A stretch of 64,000 nt of DNA, from assembly GCA_029255685.2 (NCBI GenBank), contig CM055319.2, forward strand, positions 28,429,568-28,493,567, in the 5' to 3' direction. Shown one piece after another: positions 1 through 11,423 of the stretch (the first letter of the stretch is position 1; every line of letters begins with the position of its first letter). The stretch comes from Silene conica (Eukaryota; Streptophyta; Magnoliopsida; Caryophyllales; Caryophyllaceae). The position numbers and the translations under genes are program-made. The notes beneath the pieces are model-generated. The model ran no database searches and was not told where the DNA came from. It worked only from the letters and a program-made list of their open reading frames with translations.

Positions 1-91
1 ACCACAGTTAGGGGTACCATGTATGTTTTAAAAAGTGTAGGGGTACCATGTAGAAAGTCAAAAAATTGAGGGGTACCATGTAGAATATCCC
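1..91. mobile_element. Terminal fragment of a MULE-type MITE, cut by the window edge
   Basis: Three copies of a GGGGTACCATGTA motif spaced about 30 bp apart end in GTAGAATATCCC. The same triple subterminal repeat and the same terminus (inverted) bound the complete 550 bp element at 21100-21649, so this is the right end of a relative. The other end lies left of the window, so its target duplication cannot be checked. Confidence 0.6.
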
Positions 92-643
92 TAAAATTAA
101 AGGAAAGATGCAAGGAAAATAAAAACCAAGGAAAATTGGAAAGAACTCACTGGATTGTTAAGCGCATGAGAGAAACCTCCCCAAACCAGCTTAAGCTGGG
201 AGGTTTTGGAAGCCAGCAGTGCCACTCAAGTACCCAAGATGGTGCACGATTTCTGAGGAAGAAGCGAACAGGCTGTGGCGGATGGGTAGGTCGACCGACC
301 TATGTTTTAGGTCGACCGACCTTCCTGCGGACTGCAGGAATTCCAGAATTTCAGGGACGAGGTCGATGACCCATATTTCTAGTCGGTCGACCCCTCTACT
401 GCACAGCGGCCTTCTTTTCTTCGGAACCAGTTGTGTTAACCAGGTCATTCATCTTTGAAACCTGAAAAATCATGATAAATGCGCCCAACAAGTGCGCTAG
501 ACCCCAGAACCAAGTCCAAAATTGTCTTAACTATGCAACAAAAGCAAAAATTGTCCTAAAAAACTTAAAGCAAACAAACTAGGAAGTCTTAACAAAACAA
601 AAAAAATGTCTTTAGAAAAACAGAAACGAGCAAAAAGAAAAAG
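92..643 (-). other. 3' non-coding region of Athila-like segment A
   Basis: There is no credible ORF. The stretch aligns with 24820-25460 in segment B: the shared landmarks are a block with aagaactcac and ctccccaaaccag, a GTCGAC palindrome cluster, then an A-rich block just past the stop codon of the ORF. It therefore follows the coding region of A and leads toward a 3' LTR outside the window. Confidence 0.65.
289..392. repeat. Paired GGTCGACCGACC boxes, cluster 1
   Basis: GGTCGACCGACC lies at 289-300 and 310-321 (starts 21 bp apart), with an inverted copy GTCGGTCGACC at 382-392 and a degenerate box near 358-369. Each box contains the palindrome GGTCGACC. The same box family recurs in every part of the Athila-like segments. 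Confidence 0.9.
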
Positions 644-763
644 TCATCCGCGAAGGATTCGGCGTTTCTTTGACCAAGGGCTCTGACTACAGGCTACTCC
701 TTCAGCTATGGTGATTTGGGTAGATGAGTTTCTCTCCACCGTGTAGATGGGTGGGTCATCATC
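644..763 (-). pseudogene. C-terminal piece of the gag-like ORF of segment A
   Basis: The minus-strand frame is open from the solo-LTR insertion to a TGA at 644-646. Its last 20 or so residues (a SQSPW motif, a basic stretch, then ILRG before the stop) resemble the end of the segment B gag-protease ORF (SQKPW...IFRG, stop at 25461). The solo LTR at 764-3501 separates it from the main piece, and the 5 bp duplication tcatc marks the cut on both sides. This is the original 3' end of the ORF rather than an independent gene. Confidence 0.65.
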
Positions 764-1070
764 TGTAATACTCCGTATTTTATCATATTTTATTTTAATA
801 GGTCATATTATCTGACTTTGACAGGTGATAATTATTCGAATGTTTTAGAGCGATGGTTAATTTATCGTATAAGTTTCTAGTATTTTTGTATAAGAATAGT
901 GATGTGTCGGGTACGGGTTTTAATATCGAGTCACACCCTAGTCGTGCTTGAAGGCTTAGGGATGCGTGCAAGGGTGTCAATTGGGCCTCGGGGTGCGTGT
1001 TAGGAGTTGAACAGCCCAACTCGACATAACACTCAGCTACTAACACAACAAATTGTATCTGCTACCCCCA

Positions 1071-1108
1071 TATTTAAGCCCCTCGAAAACCTAACCCTAA
1101 CCCTACCC
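1071..1108 (+). promoter_or_regulatory. TATA-like site followed by a telo-box
   Basis: TATTTAA at 1071-1077 is followed within 20 bp by AACCCTAACCCTA, two and a half telomere-like repeats. Telo-boxes are known plant promoter elements, especially of translation-related genes. Here they sit where the U3/R boundary of the solo LTR would be. The regulatory role is inferred. Confidence 0.35.
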
Positions 1109-2107
1109 CGCCTCTCACTCTCGCATACTCTCACTGCCGCCACATCAAGGAGTAAGTACAAGGATTACACGGTGGCCTAGGGGTGGTCTAGGGTGGCTCG
1201 ATACGACTTGGAAGTAGGTACGTTCACCAGCGTTCAAACAGTAGCAGTTTTCTTCCTCTTTTGATTTTGAATTTCTAATCGTGTATGTTGTTATATAATC
1301 TGATCCTTTGGGTAATATTTATCTATGAGGTTAGTAGATAGGTTTTGGACCCTTGTGATGTTGTTGTTGACCACCGTTGACCGTCGTTTAGGGTTAGTTA
1401 TCACCGTGTCAGAATTCAAATCAAAACGTATAAGAACAGAGTCATGAGCAGTCGGGTTTGCAATCTGTTTCGAATGGGTTTTCTGTGGTGTTTTAGATAG
1501 AGGTTGGGAGATGCAAGGAGGGGGTAGTCAGGGTGTTGGGATAGATGTTCTCATGGTGGTTCGTGGGGTTCATGACGGGTTTTATATTGGGTTTCGTTTG
1601 AGGTGTCTGCATCGTGTCAGAACAGAGGGAGCAGAATATGTCGTGGGTGTTGGGTTTAAAGCGGTTGCTGTTGGTGTTTCTGTGGTGTCGACAACCACTG
1701 CCTTTGTCTCTGGAACCACCAGGGCTCAGAGGTGAGCCTGGTGGTGCCACAAGCGAAGGTGGTGGTCGTGTATGGTGTTTGGTGCGGTGTTTGTGAAGGG
1801 GGTTGGTATGGGGTCTGTGTCGTTACCAAATTGCTGCTGGTGGGTGTTGCTGTTCGTGTTTTAGGATTAGTTTTGAGGGCTGGTTGGGACATGGATGGTG
1901 TTGTGGTCAGGGGTAGTAGTTACACCGCGGGTCAGGGGTCTCAACCATGTTCGTGTGGTGGAGGTGCATGCCGTAGAAGGGTGTCGAAGAGGCCGCGAAG
2001 GGGGGGCTGATGTCGTGAGGGTTTGGTCACTGTTTTGGGCTGTTTAGGTCCTTACGTGTAATGTTTTGTTTGTTTTTATTGTTGTGTCTAGTGTGTTAAT
2101 TATTGTC

Positions 2108-2150
2108 TTATTATTATTATTATTATTATTATTATTGTTGTTGTTGTTGT
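2108..2150. repeat. (TTA)n then (GTT)n microsatellite
   Basis: Uninterrupted trinucleotide repeats lie inside the solo LTR, in a wider TTA-rich stretch that runs to about 2500. Confidence 0.95.
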
Positions 2151-2998
2151 TTTATTCATTTAGTTTATTATCTTTACTATTGGGCAATTATTATTAAGGT
2201 GATTTTACAATTATAGGATAATAATGCCATTCATATTAGTATTATTATTATTAAGTATATTATGGGCAAATGTTATAATTGTATATCATGCTTAATAAGA
2301 TTTAAGTTCTTATTATTGTTTTTATTACTCATGTTATTAGTAATTGTTGTGATTGATATTGTTGTTAATATTGTTACTAGTATTATCAATAATAATATCT
2401 TATCAAATGTTATGGTTGTGTTTCATGTGACATTATTATTATTATTCCATATTGTTTTATCATTATTCACAATTATTTTGTTAAGAGTAGTGGTGTTGTT
2501 ATTATTTTACCATGGGTTATAGTTGCATCATATATACTAGTTATGATTGTTACTGTCTATATATAGTAAGTCTATAATTAGTAAGTTAATTGACTAGTGA
2601 TGATTGATATGAATGGGGAGTTCATAATAATTGATATGAGTATTGAATAGGGTCAAGTAATTTTTGTAATGCGATTGTATGGGTAGAAATTGATATTCAG
2701 TACTAATTATAGGAACTGAGTTCGGTTGTTCAAGGTGGAACATTTCTAGCAGCTGTTCGGTTGTCAATCCGCAATTGAGGTAGGGGAAATTTATTATGAT
2801 TCATGTTATGACATGAAATGTGTAAGTGATGCTTATTACGAGTTTGATATAATTGATTATTATTGTACTGTGGACTCTATTATTTTATTGATCACTGTGG
2901 AGAACGGAGATGTGAAATGGGTCTTGTGATAACGGTCTTGTGATATGGGTCTTGTGATATGGGACTTGTGATATGGCCATGGGAGGTGTGGAGTGGTG

Positions 2999-3033
2999 TG
3001 ATGTGATGTGATGTGATGTGATGTGATGTGATG
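2999..3033. repeat. (GATGT)n pentanucleotide microsatellite
   Basis: There are about seven tandem copies of GATGT inside the solo LTR. Looser GGTGTGATGG-type repeats lie on both sides. Confidence 0.9.
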
Positions 3034-3501
3034 GGAGGTGTGGTGTGATGGAGGTGTGGAGTGGTGGAGGTGAAGTGGATAACTGGTGATATGGAGACGG
3101 AGTTGTGTTCTAATCTGTTCTCATTTATGTCTCTTTGATGTTTTACCTACTCAACCTCGCGGTTGACCCTATGTATTCGTGTGACACCTACGATGATCCG
3201 GAATGGGGAGTAGATTTTGCAGGTCAGTGACAGATGGATTAGGAGCTTGGGCATTGAGAGAGACATGGCTTGGACCTACTTAGAGTTAGCTCACACTTAG
3301 ATACCTTCAGTTGTAATTTTATTTTATCAAAGTTTGGACCTCTTAGTTGTTGTACTATTAAGTTTAAATTTAATCAGTTTTTATAAAGTAATTTGGTTGG
3401 TTACTTTGTTATTCACTACCTCGGGTATTTCGAGGTGGTAACAGTTCTATTTATTTGAGAATGTCTTGCTAAAGGCTCTTAAATAAATGGGGGGTGTTAC
3501 A

Positions 3502-4317
3502 TCATCCATAGCTCTAGCCATCCATCTCCCGGGGTTGTCGACTCCCAAGTCGTGGGCCGACACTTTCCTCGGTTTCTTCTTCTTAGGGCTCTTTTCTTCA
3601 GCCAAATGATCACTTGTTTGAGTGATCTCGTTCTCTACATCATTTGATCGAGTAAGTGGTACTACTCGATCGAGAACATCTCTCTTCCTACCGCTTATAG
3701 ACTCTGTCACTAGTGTCGCAATTCCTGGAGCATCCAAATCAACCTCCTGAACGAGAGATTCACCTGAACATGCCTCAAAACACATCAAAGCCTCCGAAGG
3801 ATCCTTTGTGAAGGATCCTTGTACATAACATTCACTAATATTATTAAAAACATCAGAAATGTCAATAGAAGAATCCTGCAAAAAACAAGGTTCATCAACC
3901 GAGGGTTCAAACGTGTTGGAAACATGTTCATTACTAACACCTACAAAAATAGGTTGGTCAGTCAAGGGGTGAAGGTCTAACTCATTGGTTGTATCCAAAT
4001 CCAAGTCCGTATCATCAACGGGGAGGGAAAGGGAATCAAGTAACCTATCATACTCATCCTTAAGAATGAGTGACTCTTCAGTGATGGGTGTGATAGGATC
4101 ACACTCGACAGGAAAATCCGGGCTACTAATATTGACGTCCTCATACCTCTCTGTATCTTCACTGGCTTGGATAAGGTGTTTGAGAAGCTCCCATTGTTTC
4201 TCGTAAGGTAAGTCTAAAAAATCCCGTCCACACTTCCTCTCAATCTCGATCAAGGTCTTACCAGTAACTCCATCATAAAAGATACGACAAACCTCCCCAA
4301 CACTAACAGGATAGTCA
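3502..4317 (-). pseudogene. Main piece of the gag-like, acidic ORF of segment A
   Basis: The minus-strand frame is open from the copia insertion at 4317 to the solo-LTR insertion at 3502. The reading frame continues upstream past the first TTG (4253) into 12680-12767. Its N-terminal part (GEVCRIFYDGVTGKTL, then CGRDFLDLPYEKQWELLKHL) has the pattern of the C-terminal half of plant gypsy gag, where a conserved G-D/A-F-L block precedes an E-W-E-L/F helix. After that it is strongly acidic (runs such as DDTDLDLD) and ends with a basic KKKK patch. It has no CCHC knuckle and no protease. I take it as a shortened gag of a non-autonomous element; function unknown. Confidence 0.6.
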
Positions 4318-5573
4318 TGTTGGGAAATGTGTCCTCAACAATAGTGCGATCACGACAATGATAAAATCATTGTCATAAATCTTATAAGAATATGCAAGGG
4401 ACGATCCAATATTGATTTAGTCAACTGACCAACATTAATCGGTAATGATTGGCTGACTAGAGTTTGACATTACTGTCGTATGACGGTGGTGGTCAGTTGA
4501 TCCCTTTAGGTCACACCTATAGGACAGACCCCTTAAATAATATATTGATTAATTGTATAGGATACAGATTGATCAATATTCTTAAAACCGTATATTGAGA
4601 GATCAGAGGTTGAATCTTAAAGTAAGATTTATATTTGAAATTGAAATGTGTCAATTGTCAAATATTAATCGATATTTATGAAATGTCGAAATTAGAATGA
4701 GATGGGTTCGTGGTTATAACAAATGTTGTATATCGTATTGACGATTATTATAATAACCATATTTTGAGACGGTAATTATGAATTACTAGATAATTTGTTA
4801 AATATGATTTGATTAATTTAGAAATATTATTTATGTGATAAACATATTTTAAATTAATACAATTGAATTATGTCACATGGGATGTCACATATTACACAAT
4901 TGTGCAAATTACAATTTTGTAAAATAAAGTCTATTTTACAAAATAATGTGTCGTGTATATGCTTGTGTTATGGATTAATATTAGTAGTAATATTAATTCT
5001 TACACTCATAATGATTACTATAAGATAGTCTTTCATACCTATTAGTAGGTATGCATACCTAAGTGCATGTGTTAGATAAATCAACACATTTAGCCTTGCC
5101 AAGCAAGGGATCACACGACACACACCACAACACTCTACCTCACCTTCTATAAAATGTGAATACTTCACATTATTGTCTAATTCTAACACTCATGCAATTT
5201 TTCCTTAGTGTAAGAAAAATTTCATAAAACCTCTTGAATCAATATTATACATATAGTATTCTAGTATACTAATAATAGTATTAGTTTACGGTTTCAAGTT
5301 AACCGATTACGTCTCCTAGCTCGGGTTCGTGTTTCGGTGTTTAAGGGTAGGTCTTGGGTGCAACGTAAAGGAGGCAAGCTATTTTGGTTGCTCCGTGGAG
5401 GATCGTCCTAGCACTCATTCGGACCGTTTGTAAGCCCCTTTTCGTTATTGTTCCGCAAATAATATTGCATGCATAAGATCTTGAGTATAAATTAATATGA
5501 GATTAATTAAAATGTAAAATAATTAGTAAGAATACATTATTAGGATAACAAGAGTGAATCTCGTTTTCCTTCA
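4318..5573 (+). repeat. 5' LTR of the gag-only copia element
   Basis: It starts TGTTGGGAAATG and ends CCTTCA directly before the primer site. It is nearly identical to 11424-12679. The start, with the phrase GTGTCCTCAACA, resembles the reverse complement of the LTR at 15535-16491. Confidence 0.95.
5148..5154 (+). promoter_or_regulatory. Putative LTR TATA box
   Basis: TATAAAA lies in the second half of the LTR, a plausible U3/R position; the same site is at 12254-12260 in the 3' LTR. It is a motif match only. Confidence 0.45.
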
Positions 5574-5575
5574 AG

Positions 5576-5588
5576 TGGTATCAGAGCA
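5576..5588 (+). promoter_or_regulatory. Primer binding site, initiator tRNA-Met
   Basis: TGGTATCAGAGCA, complementary to the 3' end of plant initiator tRNA-Met, begins two bases after the LTR end. Confidence 0.9.
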
Positions 5589-8049
5589 CTAGGTTGCTTG
5601 CATGCAACTCGATTTTATACGTTTTTGCGAGAAAATGCGATTTTAATTAAAAACGAAAATGAGTAGTACATATAGGATATGCACGAAAATGTTAATGCAT
5701 GTATAGTTTCTGGTCTTAAAATAGTTTTAAGTCATTTTTATGATTTATGGAATAATATTGTTCAATATTGTAATTAAAATGTTTAATTTATGCTTAAAAT
5801 CGGTTAAAAATGTTTTATTATGGGAAAAATAGCTAAATAATGTTTCTGGCCATGATTTTTAAATATGTTCTCACATGCATTTAACATATTATGAATATAT
5901 AATTTTCGAAATTATTGAAGTTTTATGCATGGTTTATGATTTTTTAATGGTTAAATAGTCATAAAATGAGTTAAATATGGGATAAATAGTTATATTATGA
6001 ATTTAACTATAAATTTTTTTGTAGATGTCACATGCAATATATAAAATATATGATGAAGTTTCCAGAAATGTTTCTTTAATATTGCATGAATATTGATTTT
6101 TATCGTAAACATTGTAATATTAGTGACATATTTTAGCTTAAATAGTTTAAGTTCGAATTTGACCATAAAAATTTAATATAGTGTCACATATATTATTTCT
6201 AGCATGCATGTGAATTTTGAGCTATTAATCTCGAATATTGCATGAGAAATGATTTTAATCGGTAAAATCGCGTAATATATGACACGAATTATTAAAAATA
6301 GTAAAAGTTACTTAAATGGTCCGAAATATTCACCCATATTAGTCATATTATGTATGATTATCAACATATTTTTATTTAGTGCCAAAAGTTTCTGAAATTT
6401 TAAATTTTAATTTTTTAAAAGTTAAAGTTGAGATTGAGTGTTGGAGGAGTCATAATTATTTTTCAGATCTTAAACAGTGTGCATCTGATTTTTCTTTTCA
6501 TTTTCAGATACTTTGAGTGTCTAGGAAGATGTAAAAATTATATTGGTATTTTAGTTCATAATTTAAATAGTTTTGAATTTTTCGATTATTTTGCATGTAC
6601 ACGACATATTTTACGAAATAAATAAGTATATTTCGAAAATATTTGAATTTTAAGGATCTGAAATTTTATAAAATTTTCAGTATGTTCAAAATTTTGAATT
6701 TTGAATTTTCGAAATTTTTATGACTCGTTTGATTATTTTAATGCTATTTCCCGTAAAACCGATTAAAACCGAACAATATTAAAATAAGTTAAGTTAATTT
6801 TCGAAATTTGAGTAAGACTAAATTTTGAATCCTAAAATGTGTTAGGAAACTTAACTAAATCGTGAATAGTGATTCATAGAGTGATTAGTGATTTTAAAAT
6901 TGTTTAAATCACGTTATTCCATAAAACCGTGTTATTACGAATAACGATATTTAAAATGTGTTTAAATAGGACGATTTGGCTTAGGTTTTGCATTTTACAT
7001 AAGCATTGCATATTTATTTATTGTTTATGAATGTCATAATTTTATTTACGTAATTTTGAATTATGTAATTTACTTAGTATGACCTTAGATTTTAATCGAT
7101 ATTTCCCGTAATGTAAGGGTTTATCGATTCCGTTGTAATTTAATGTGATCTCGTATCACTTTATTTTTTATTGTTTTATTTTATTTTATAATGTATAAAA
7201 TAGATAGAAAATTTGTAATTATTTGTAATTCCGGAGATCCTTGAAGACGGTGCCATTTCGGAAAGAAGTTCCGACCAAGACGGAGTTTGCCTTGGGATGC
7301 GTGCCGCGTGTGAAGTTCAAGGGACCAAAGGAGTTGGTTTCCGAATTTGTAATTTACTTTATTTTCTATTTTAGGAAAGGCCATACTAGGGTTTTATTTA
7401 TGCTTTTGTTATTTATGCTTTTATTTATGCTTATCATGTTTGCATGCATAGCCAAATCGTCACTCAAACTCATGCATTTCATCGATTTTATCGACCGTGT
7501 CAATCAATTTATCGATAATTCACCGACTTAGTTCACTTAAAGGAGATAGATAATAAATTGACAAGATCTCTTACGTTATTTAAAAATCGAGACATAGCCT
7601 TACTAAAAAGTAAAGAACCCGCGAAGGATCTTCTTCATAAGGGAGTAGGCTCGGCTAAACCGGGATGCAAACCTTATTACGTTGGTGAAGTGGGGTAATA
7701 TGATTACTTATTCTTGAAATTTGGTTGATCTCGACGAAGGTATTCGAGCCACCGTAGTGGTAATAAGTTCGGGCTAAGATAAGAATTAGTATAATTTTAT
7801 CGACCGAGAGTTCTAAAAGTAGAATCGATTAAGGGGTTAATCTACCGAGTCACATTAATGAGGGATGTATCGGCTAAACCGTGCCCGAGTTAGTGTGTAT
7901 TTGGGTCTCGGGATCATTTACTTAATTGGGTAAGAGATCATTAAGTAGATGCATAACTTGTTTAAAATTTACAAGTTTAATTATTAAAACGATAATTGTG
8001 TTTTAATTCCTTTATTTTCATTTGTAGTTCATTTTTCGACTTTCAATCA
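5589..8049 (+). other. Long AT-rich leader of the gag-only copia
   Basis: This is 2.46 kb of untranslated leader between the primer site and gag. It is very AT-rich and no coding region is supported. A more GC-balanced patch (about 7230-7345) and the segment from 7540 to 7950 stand out in composition and could hold packaging or dimerisation signals; that is inference. Confidence 0.6.
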
Positions 8050-8979
8050 ATGGCAAATAACGCTCCACCACTCCCACAACACGTTTCATGGCTTCGATCT
8101 TTTATGGATCGTTGCAAGCTTGAGAAGCATGGCGCCAATTTCAAGGATTGGGACGCCCAATTGGTATTGGCCGCACAAGCCGACGATAAGACTCGTTATC
8201 TTACCGTTGCCGCTCCTCCCTCTCCTGGTGCTCGTTCATCGGAAGCGACTCGTGAGGCCTATGAGGCCTACATGAAGGAGTCGCATGCTTTGAAGAACGT
8301 GCTTATATTTTCGATGGAGCCGGATCTCCAAAGAAGAATGATTAAGCTAGCCACGGCTAATGAGATATACACTAGAGTTGCGACCATGTTTTCGCAAGCT
8401 CCTAGGGTGATCCAATATGAGGCGGCCTCCGCCTTCTTCGATTTGACCTTAAAGGAAGGTCAAAAGATTAGTCCTCATGTGCTCAAAATGGTTGAGCTAG
8501 CCGAAACCTTGAAGATACAACGGGTGAATGTTCCCGACTCGCTTATTGTTGACAAAATCCTTCACTCCCTCAACAAAGTGAAATCGTATGTTCAATTTCG
8601 GGTAAATTATAACATGCGCAATCAAGAAACCTCCTTAGACGAGTTACATAAGATGTTGGTCCAAGCGGAGAGGGATATGGGACTTATAAATGAGAGTTCC
8701 ACAAAGGATGTTCTTAATATCGAGACAAAAAGCAAGAGGAAGTTTAAGCGCAAGGCTAACAAGGGTAAAATTGTCAAAGCCTTCAAACCCGCATCTCCTA
8801 AAGAGAAGACTTTTACGAAAGGTGCTTCTTCTTCGTCGTCATCAAAGGTTGATGACAAGTGCTATTATTGCACTAAGATGGGGCATTGGAAGCGGAATTG
8901 CCCGAAGTATCTCCATGACCTCAAAGCCGGAAAGGTTCTTGCAGTAGGTATAAATTCTCGTCTAATTCATGTTATTTAA
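8050..8979 (+). CDS. gag: Copia gag polyprotein, intact
   Basis: This is the capsid-nucleocapsid protein of a Ty1/copia element, about 309 residues from the ATG at 8050 (MANNAPPLPQ). I prefer this start to an in-frame one at 7996 because homologous copia gags begin with a short polar stretch like this one. The central capsid region (KNVLIFSMEPDLQRR, then a YNM...ELHKMLVQAE block) matches the decayed gag at 20181-21074. A lysine-rich linker leads to one intact CCHC knuckle (CYYCTKMGHWKRNC) near residue 277. It would package RNA into cytoplasmic virus-like particles. No pol follows. A possible intron at 8948-9039 could replace the last residues. Confidence 0.9.
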   Translation: MANNAPPLPQHVSWLRSFMDRCKLEKHGANFKDWDAQLVLAAQADDKTRYLTVAAPPSPGARSSEATREAYEAYMKESHALKNVLIFSMEPDLQRRMIKLATANEIYTRVATMFSQAPRVIQYEAASAFFDLTLKEGQKISPHVLKMVELAETLKIQRVNVPDSLIVDKILHSLNKVKSYVQFRVNYNMRNQETSLDELHKMLVQAERDMGLINESSTKDVLNIETKSKRKFKRKANKGKIVKAFKPASPKEKTFTKGASSSSSSKVDDKCYYCTKMGHWKRNCPKYLHDLKAGKVLAVGINSRLIHVI

Positions 8980-9039
8980 TCAATTTTTGTATATTGATAC
9001 AAGTTATTGATTCTCACCCGTTTATAAATTGTTTTAAAG
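8948..9039 (+). other. Possible 92 nt intron at the gag 3' end
   Basis: GTATAA at 8948 and TTTTAAAG ending at 9039 have the form of plant splice sites and enclose an AT-rich segment. Splicing would keep the frame and replace the tail with a short basic/acidic one (APTKDKGKEKEKET) stopping at 9084-9086. The second exon has coding-like composition, unlike the DNA after it. No transcript is available to confirm it. Confidence 0.4.
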
Positions 9040-9086
9040 GGGCTCCTACCAAAGACAAAGGCAAGGAGAAGGAGAAGGAAACTTGA

Positions 9087-11412
9087 AGTTCCTTCCATGG
9101 ATGGCTAAGGTAGCATCCAAGATTGAAGACATAAAAGAGCATGCCTCTAATTTTTCATTTTGATGTCTTCTTTCCTTTTGCATTTTAATTTAAGAACTTT
9201 GTATTTCTTATACGACAAGAATCTTGTTGAAACAATGGTTGTAATAGTGGTGACTTGGTTTTCAATCCAAGTCATCCTTTTGTTCTTAATCAAACATGTT
9301 TGGTTGTTTAAAATGCTCTTAGTACATAACATGAGTTGATACGATTTTCAAAGATCGTAATAAAGTACCTTGAATAGTTCAACGTACGCTAGACATGATA
9401 GGATCATTATAAAAGTAATTCGACTTACTTAAAAACGAGAATTGCATCATGTGAAATACTTCAAATTCAAACATAAGAACATTAATTCATTATAAGATGA
9501 TCACCTTATAAGGAGTAATAATGTCTCACAACTCACATAATTCTTTATCCAATACATTGTTGACGGGCGAAAATGTTATCCTTCTTAAATAATGGTTATT
9601 TTAAAGGATAGAGTGGGAGAAATTCTACGCCCGCAAACCAATGAAATAAACATAGGACCTTAGAGAAGAGTCCTATAAGGCCGGAGTCCTTAAGAAGAAC
9701 TCTAAGAGATTGGATAAAAGAAACTACGAGTGGACACAGAAGAAACTACGCGAGGACACAAAAAGGAAATGTTCCATATGTTGTCATTAGTTCCTAGAGA
9801 GGACAAAGGGAACCGCGAGTGTTAACAGAAGGAAATCGTTTCCATGATGTTAATGTTTCTGTTTTATAAAGATAATAGAGGAGAAATCATCTCCCGTTCT
9901 CGTGGGAAGGAAAATGAAAAATGAAATGTTCATAGCGAGTTGAGAAAATGTTTGAAGTAAATCAAAATGAAATGTTCATTATGAGTTGAGAAGATGTTTG
10001 AAGATATTTTCTAATCACTATGAAGATAGTGGGAGTTGTTAACTATAAAGATAGTGATGTGAAATTCAGTGGGAGAAAAGTTATTAAGGAAACGAAACCT
10101 ACCATTTAGAGAGAATGGTGATTCTTTAAAAGTAAAGAATATGAGGTTTTCAATTCTAGATGAATGTATGTTTAGTACATAAATTATAAGTGAGTTTATT
10201 ATATGATAATGAAACGTCACCAATCAATTAACGAGGTTTGGATTTGAATCCGAGATATGAAAATGTTAATTCATATAACCTTGATTAAAATGCCAAAGGT
10301 TAAAGCAAAACTTTATTTCGATATAAGATTCTCGAGGAGAACTAATGGATCGAATCTAGGTTAACTACAATATGAATTCTAGTACAATATGACTATGTTC
10401 ATGAGGATAACATGTCATGAGTTTTAAGAAAACAGTGGGAGCTTCCTTAAAGTAAGGAGACTCGAGTCGAGTATAAAGACTTGAAATGTACTTGAATAAG
10501 ATCATATTATGCGAGTTGATATGAGTCATAAGGAAACCGGAATTTGTAGGTTTAAAAGATGTGAAGATAGGGTATATTCACATAACAAACCATTAATACA
10601 AATTGATGTATGATCATCAAAGATTGTTTATGTGGAGCAACAATATCGTATTGATTGTTCGCACATAACAATCACTCTTATCGTTTGAGTTATTATTATT
10701 ATTAATATTAACTCACAATTTATACTTTGTGAAATCCAAATAGGTTGTAAGAGACAATTTGAACCCCGTAAAGTGAACTGGATTAACTTAGTATAGCCCA
10801 TAGTCGCTTGTATGAGGTGACGTCTCGAAGCGACTAGAATGTGAGGCGATTGATGACAAGTTCAAATGTCATAGAGTCATATGGGATGACTAGTCGATCA
10901 CATAGGCAGACTGCAAGAGGCACTTTGTCGGGCATTTAGTGACCGCTTATAGAGTTCTGGAAATTTTATAATTAGCCTGGTCGTGGCGAGAGCTACTATA
11001 TTATTCACATAAGTCGATTCTTTGACTTGAGACTGTTCGCCCAAGGTGATGCAGCCTCAGATTGACTTTGATTTTAGCTCTACGATCAACCGTTAAAGGG
11101 GGTCAAATGGGCTTCTTTTGGGTCATGATGGACTGTGTTAGCGAAGGGAACAGTAGGATAGGAATTGTCCAACCCCTTGTCAGGGTTGTCTTAAATCTCA
11201 AGGCCACTCGAGGAGAAGTTTAACTGGAAATGCGTGGCCACGCTCGGAAGGTATCTATGGTAGATAATTTCGGTCAAAGCAGTTAAATCTCCAGATCGAG
11301 AAAAACCGCTCAAGATATAATCAAATGTAAGTACGACCTGGAAGACACCTTGCATTGAGTGGGAGATGACGTAATAGGACAAGAGAATTGGTGACGCACA
11401 CTTGTCGAGGAC
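9087..11412 (+). other. 3' non-coding interior of the gag-only copia
   Basis: No ORF longer than chance is present where pol would be expected. The last 700 bp (about 10740-11412), with a tract before the LTR, corresponds to the 3' untranslated part of the pol-bearing copia elements (compare 16506-17273 on the opposite strand). The remainder is unrecognised filler. Confidence 0.6.
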
Positions 11413-11422
11413 AAGTGGGAGA
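11413..11422 (+). promoter_or_regulatory. Polypurine tract
   Basis: AAGTGGGAGA lies directly before the 3' LTR and would prime plus-strand DNA synthesis. The same core, inverted, borders the LTRs at 16492 and 60291. Confidence 0.85.
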
Positions 11423-11423
11423 T

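Larger units (their letters stand above)
764..3501 (+). mobile_element. Solo LTR of a gypsy-type element, 2738 bp
   Basis: It begins TGTAATACTCC and ends GGTGTTACA, an imperfect inverted terminus with TG...CA. It is flanked by perfect 5 bp duplications tcatc at 759-763 and 3502-3506. No primer site, polypurine tract or second LTR is present and there is no coding domain; the overlapping reading frames near 1490-2010 are GC-skewed noise. A solo LTR left by LTR-LTR recombination is the simplest reading. The length and ends suit long-LTR plant chromoviruses, but the lineage cannot be proved without the internal region. The orientation is inferred from the TATA-like site at 1071. Confidence 0.85.

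Noticed and set aside
1085..1108. Interstitial telomere remnant
   Set aside because: Fewer than three repeat units; better read as a promoter telo-box.
1493..2010. Overlapping open frames of 60-92 residues on both strands
   Set aside because: They lie in the GC-skewed middle of a solo LTR, have low-complexity G/V/T-rich products and overlap each other; no domain is recognisable.
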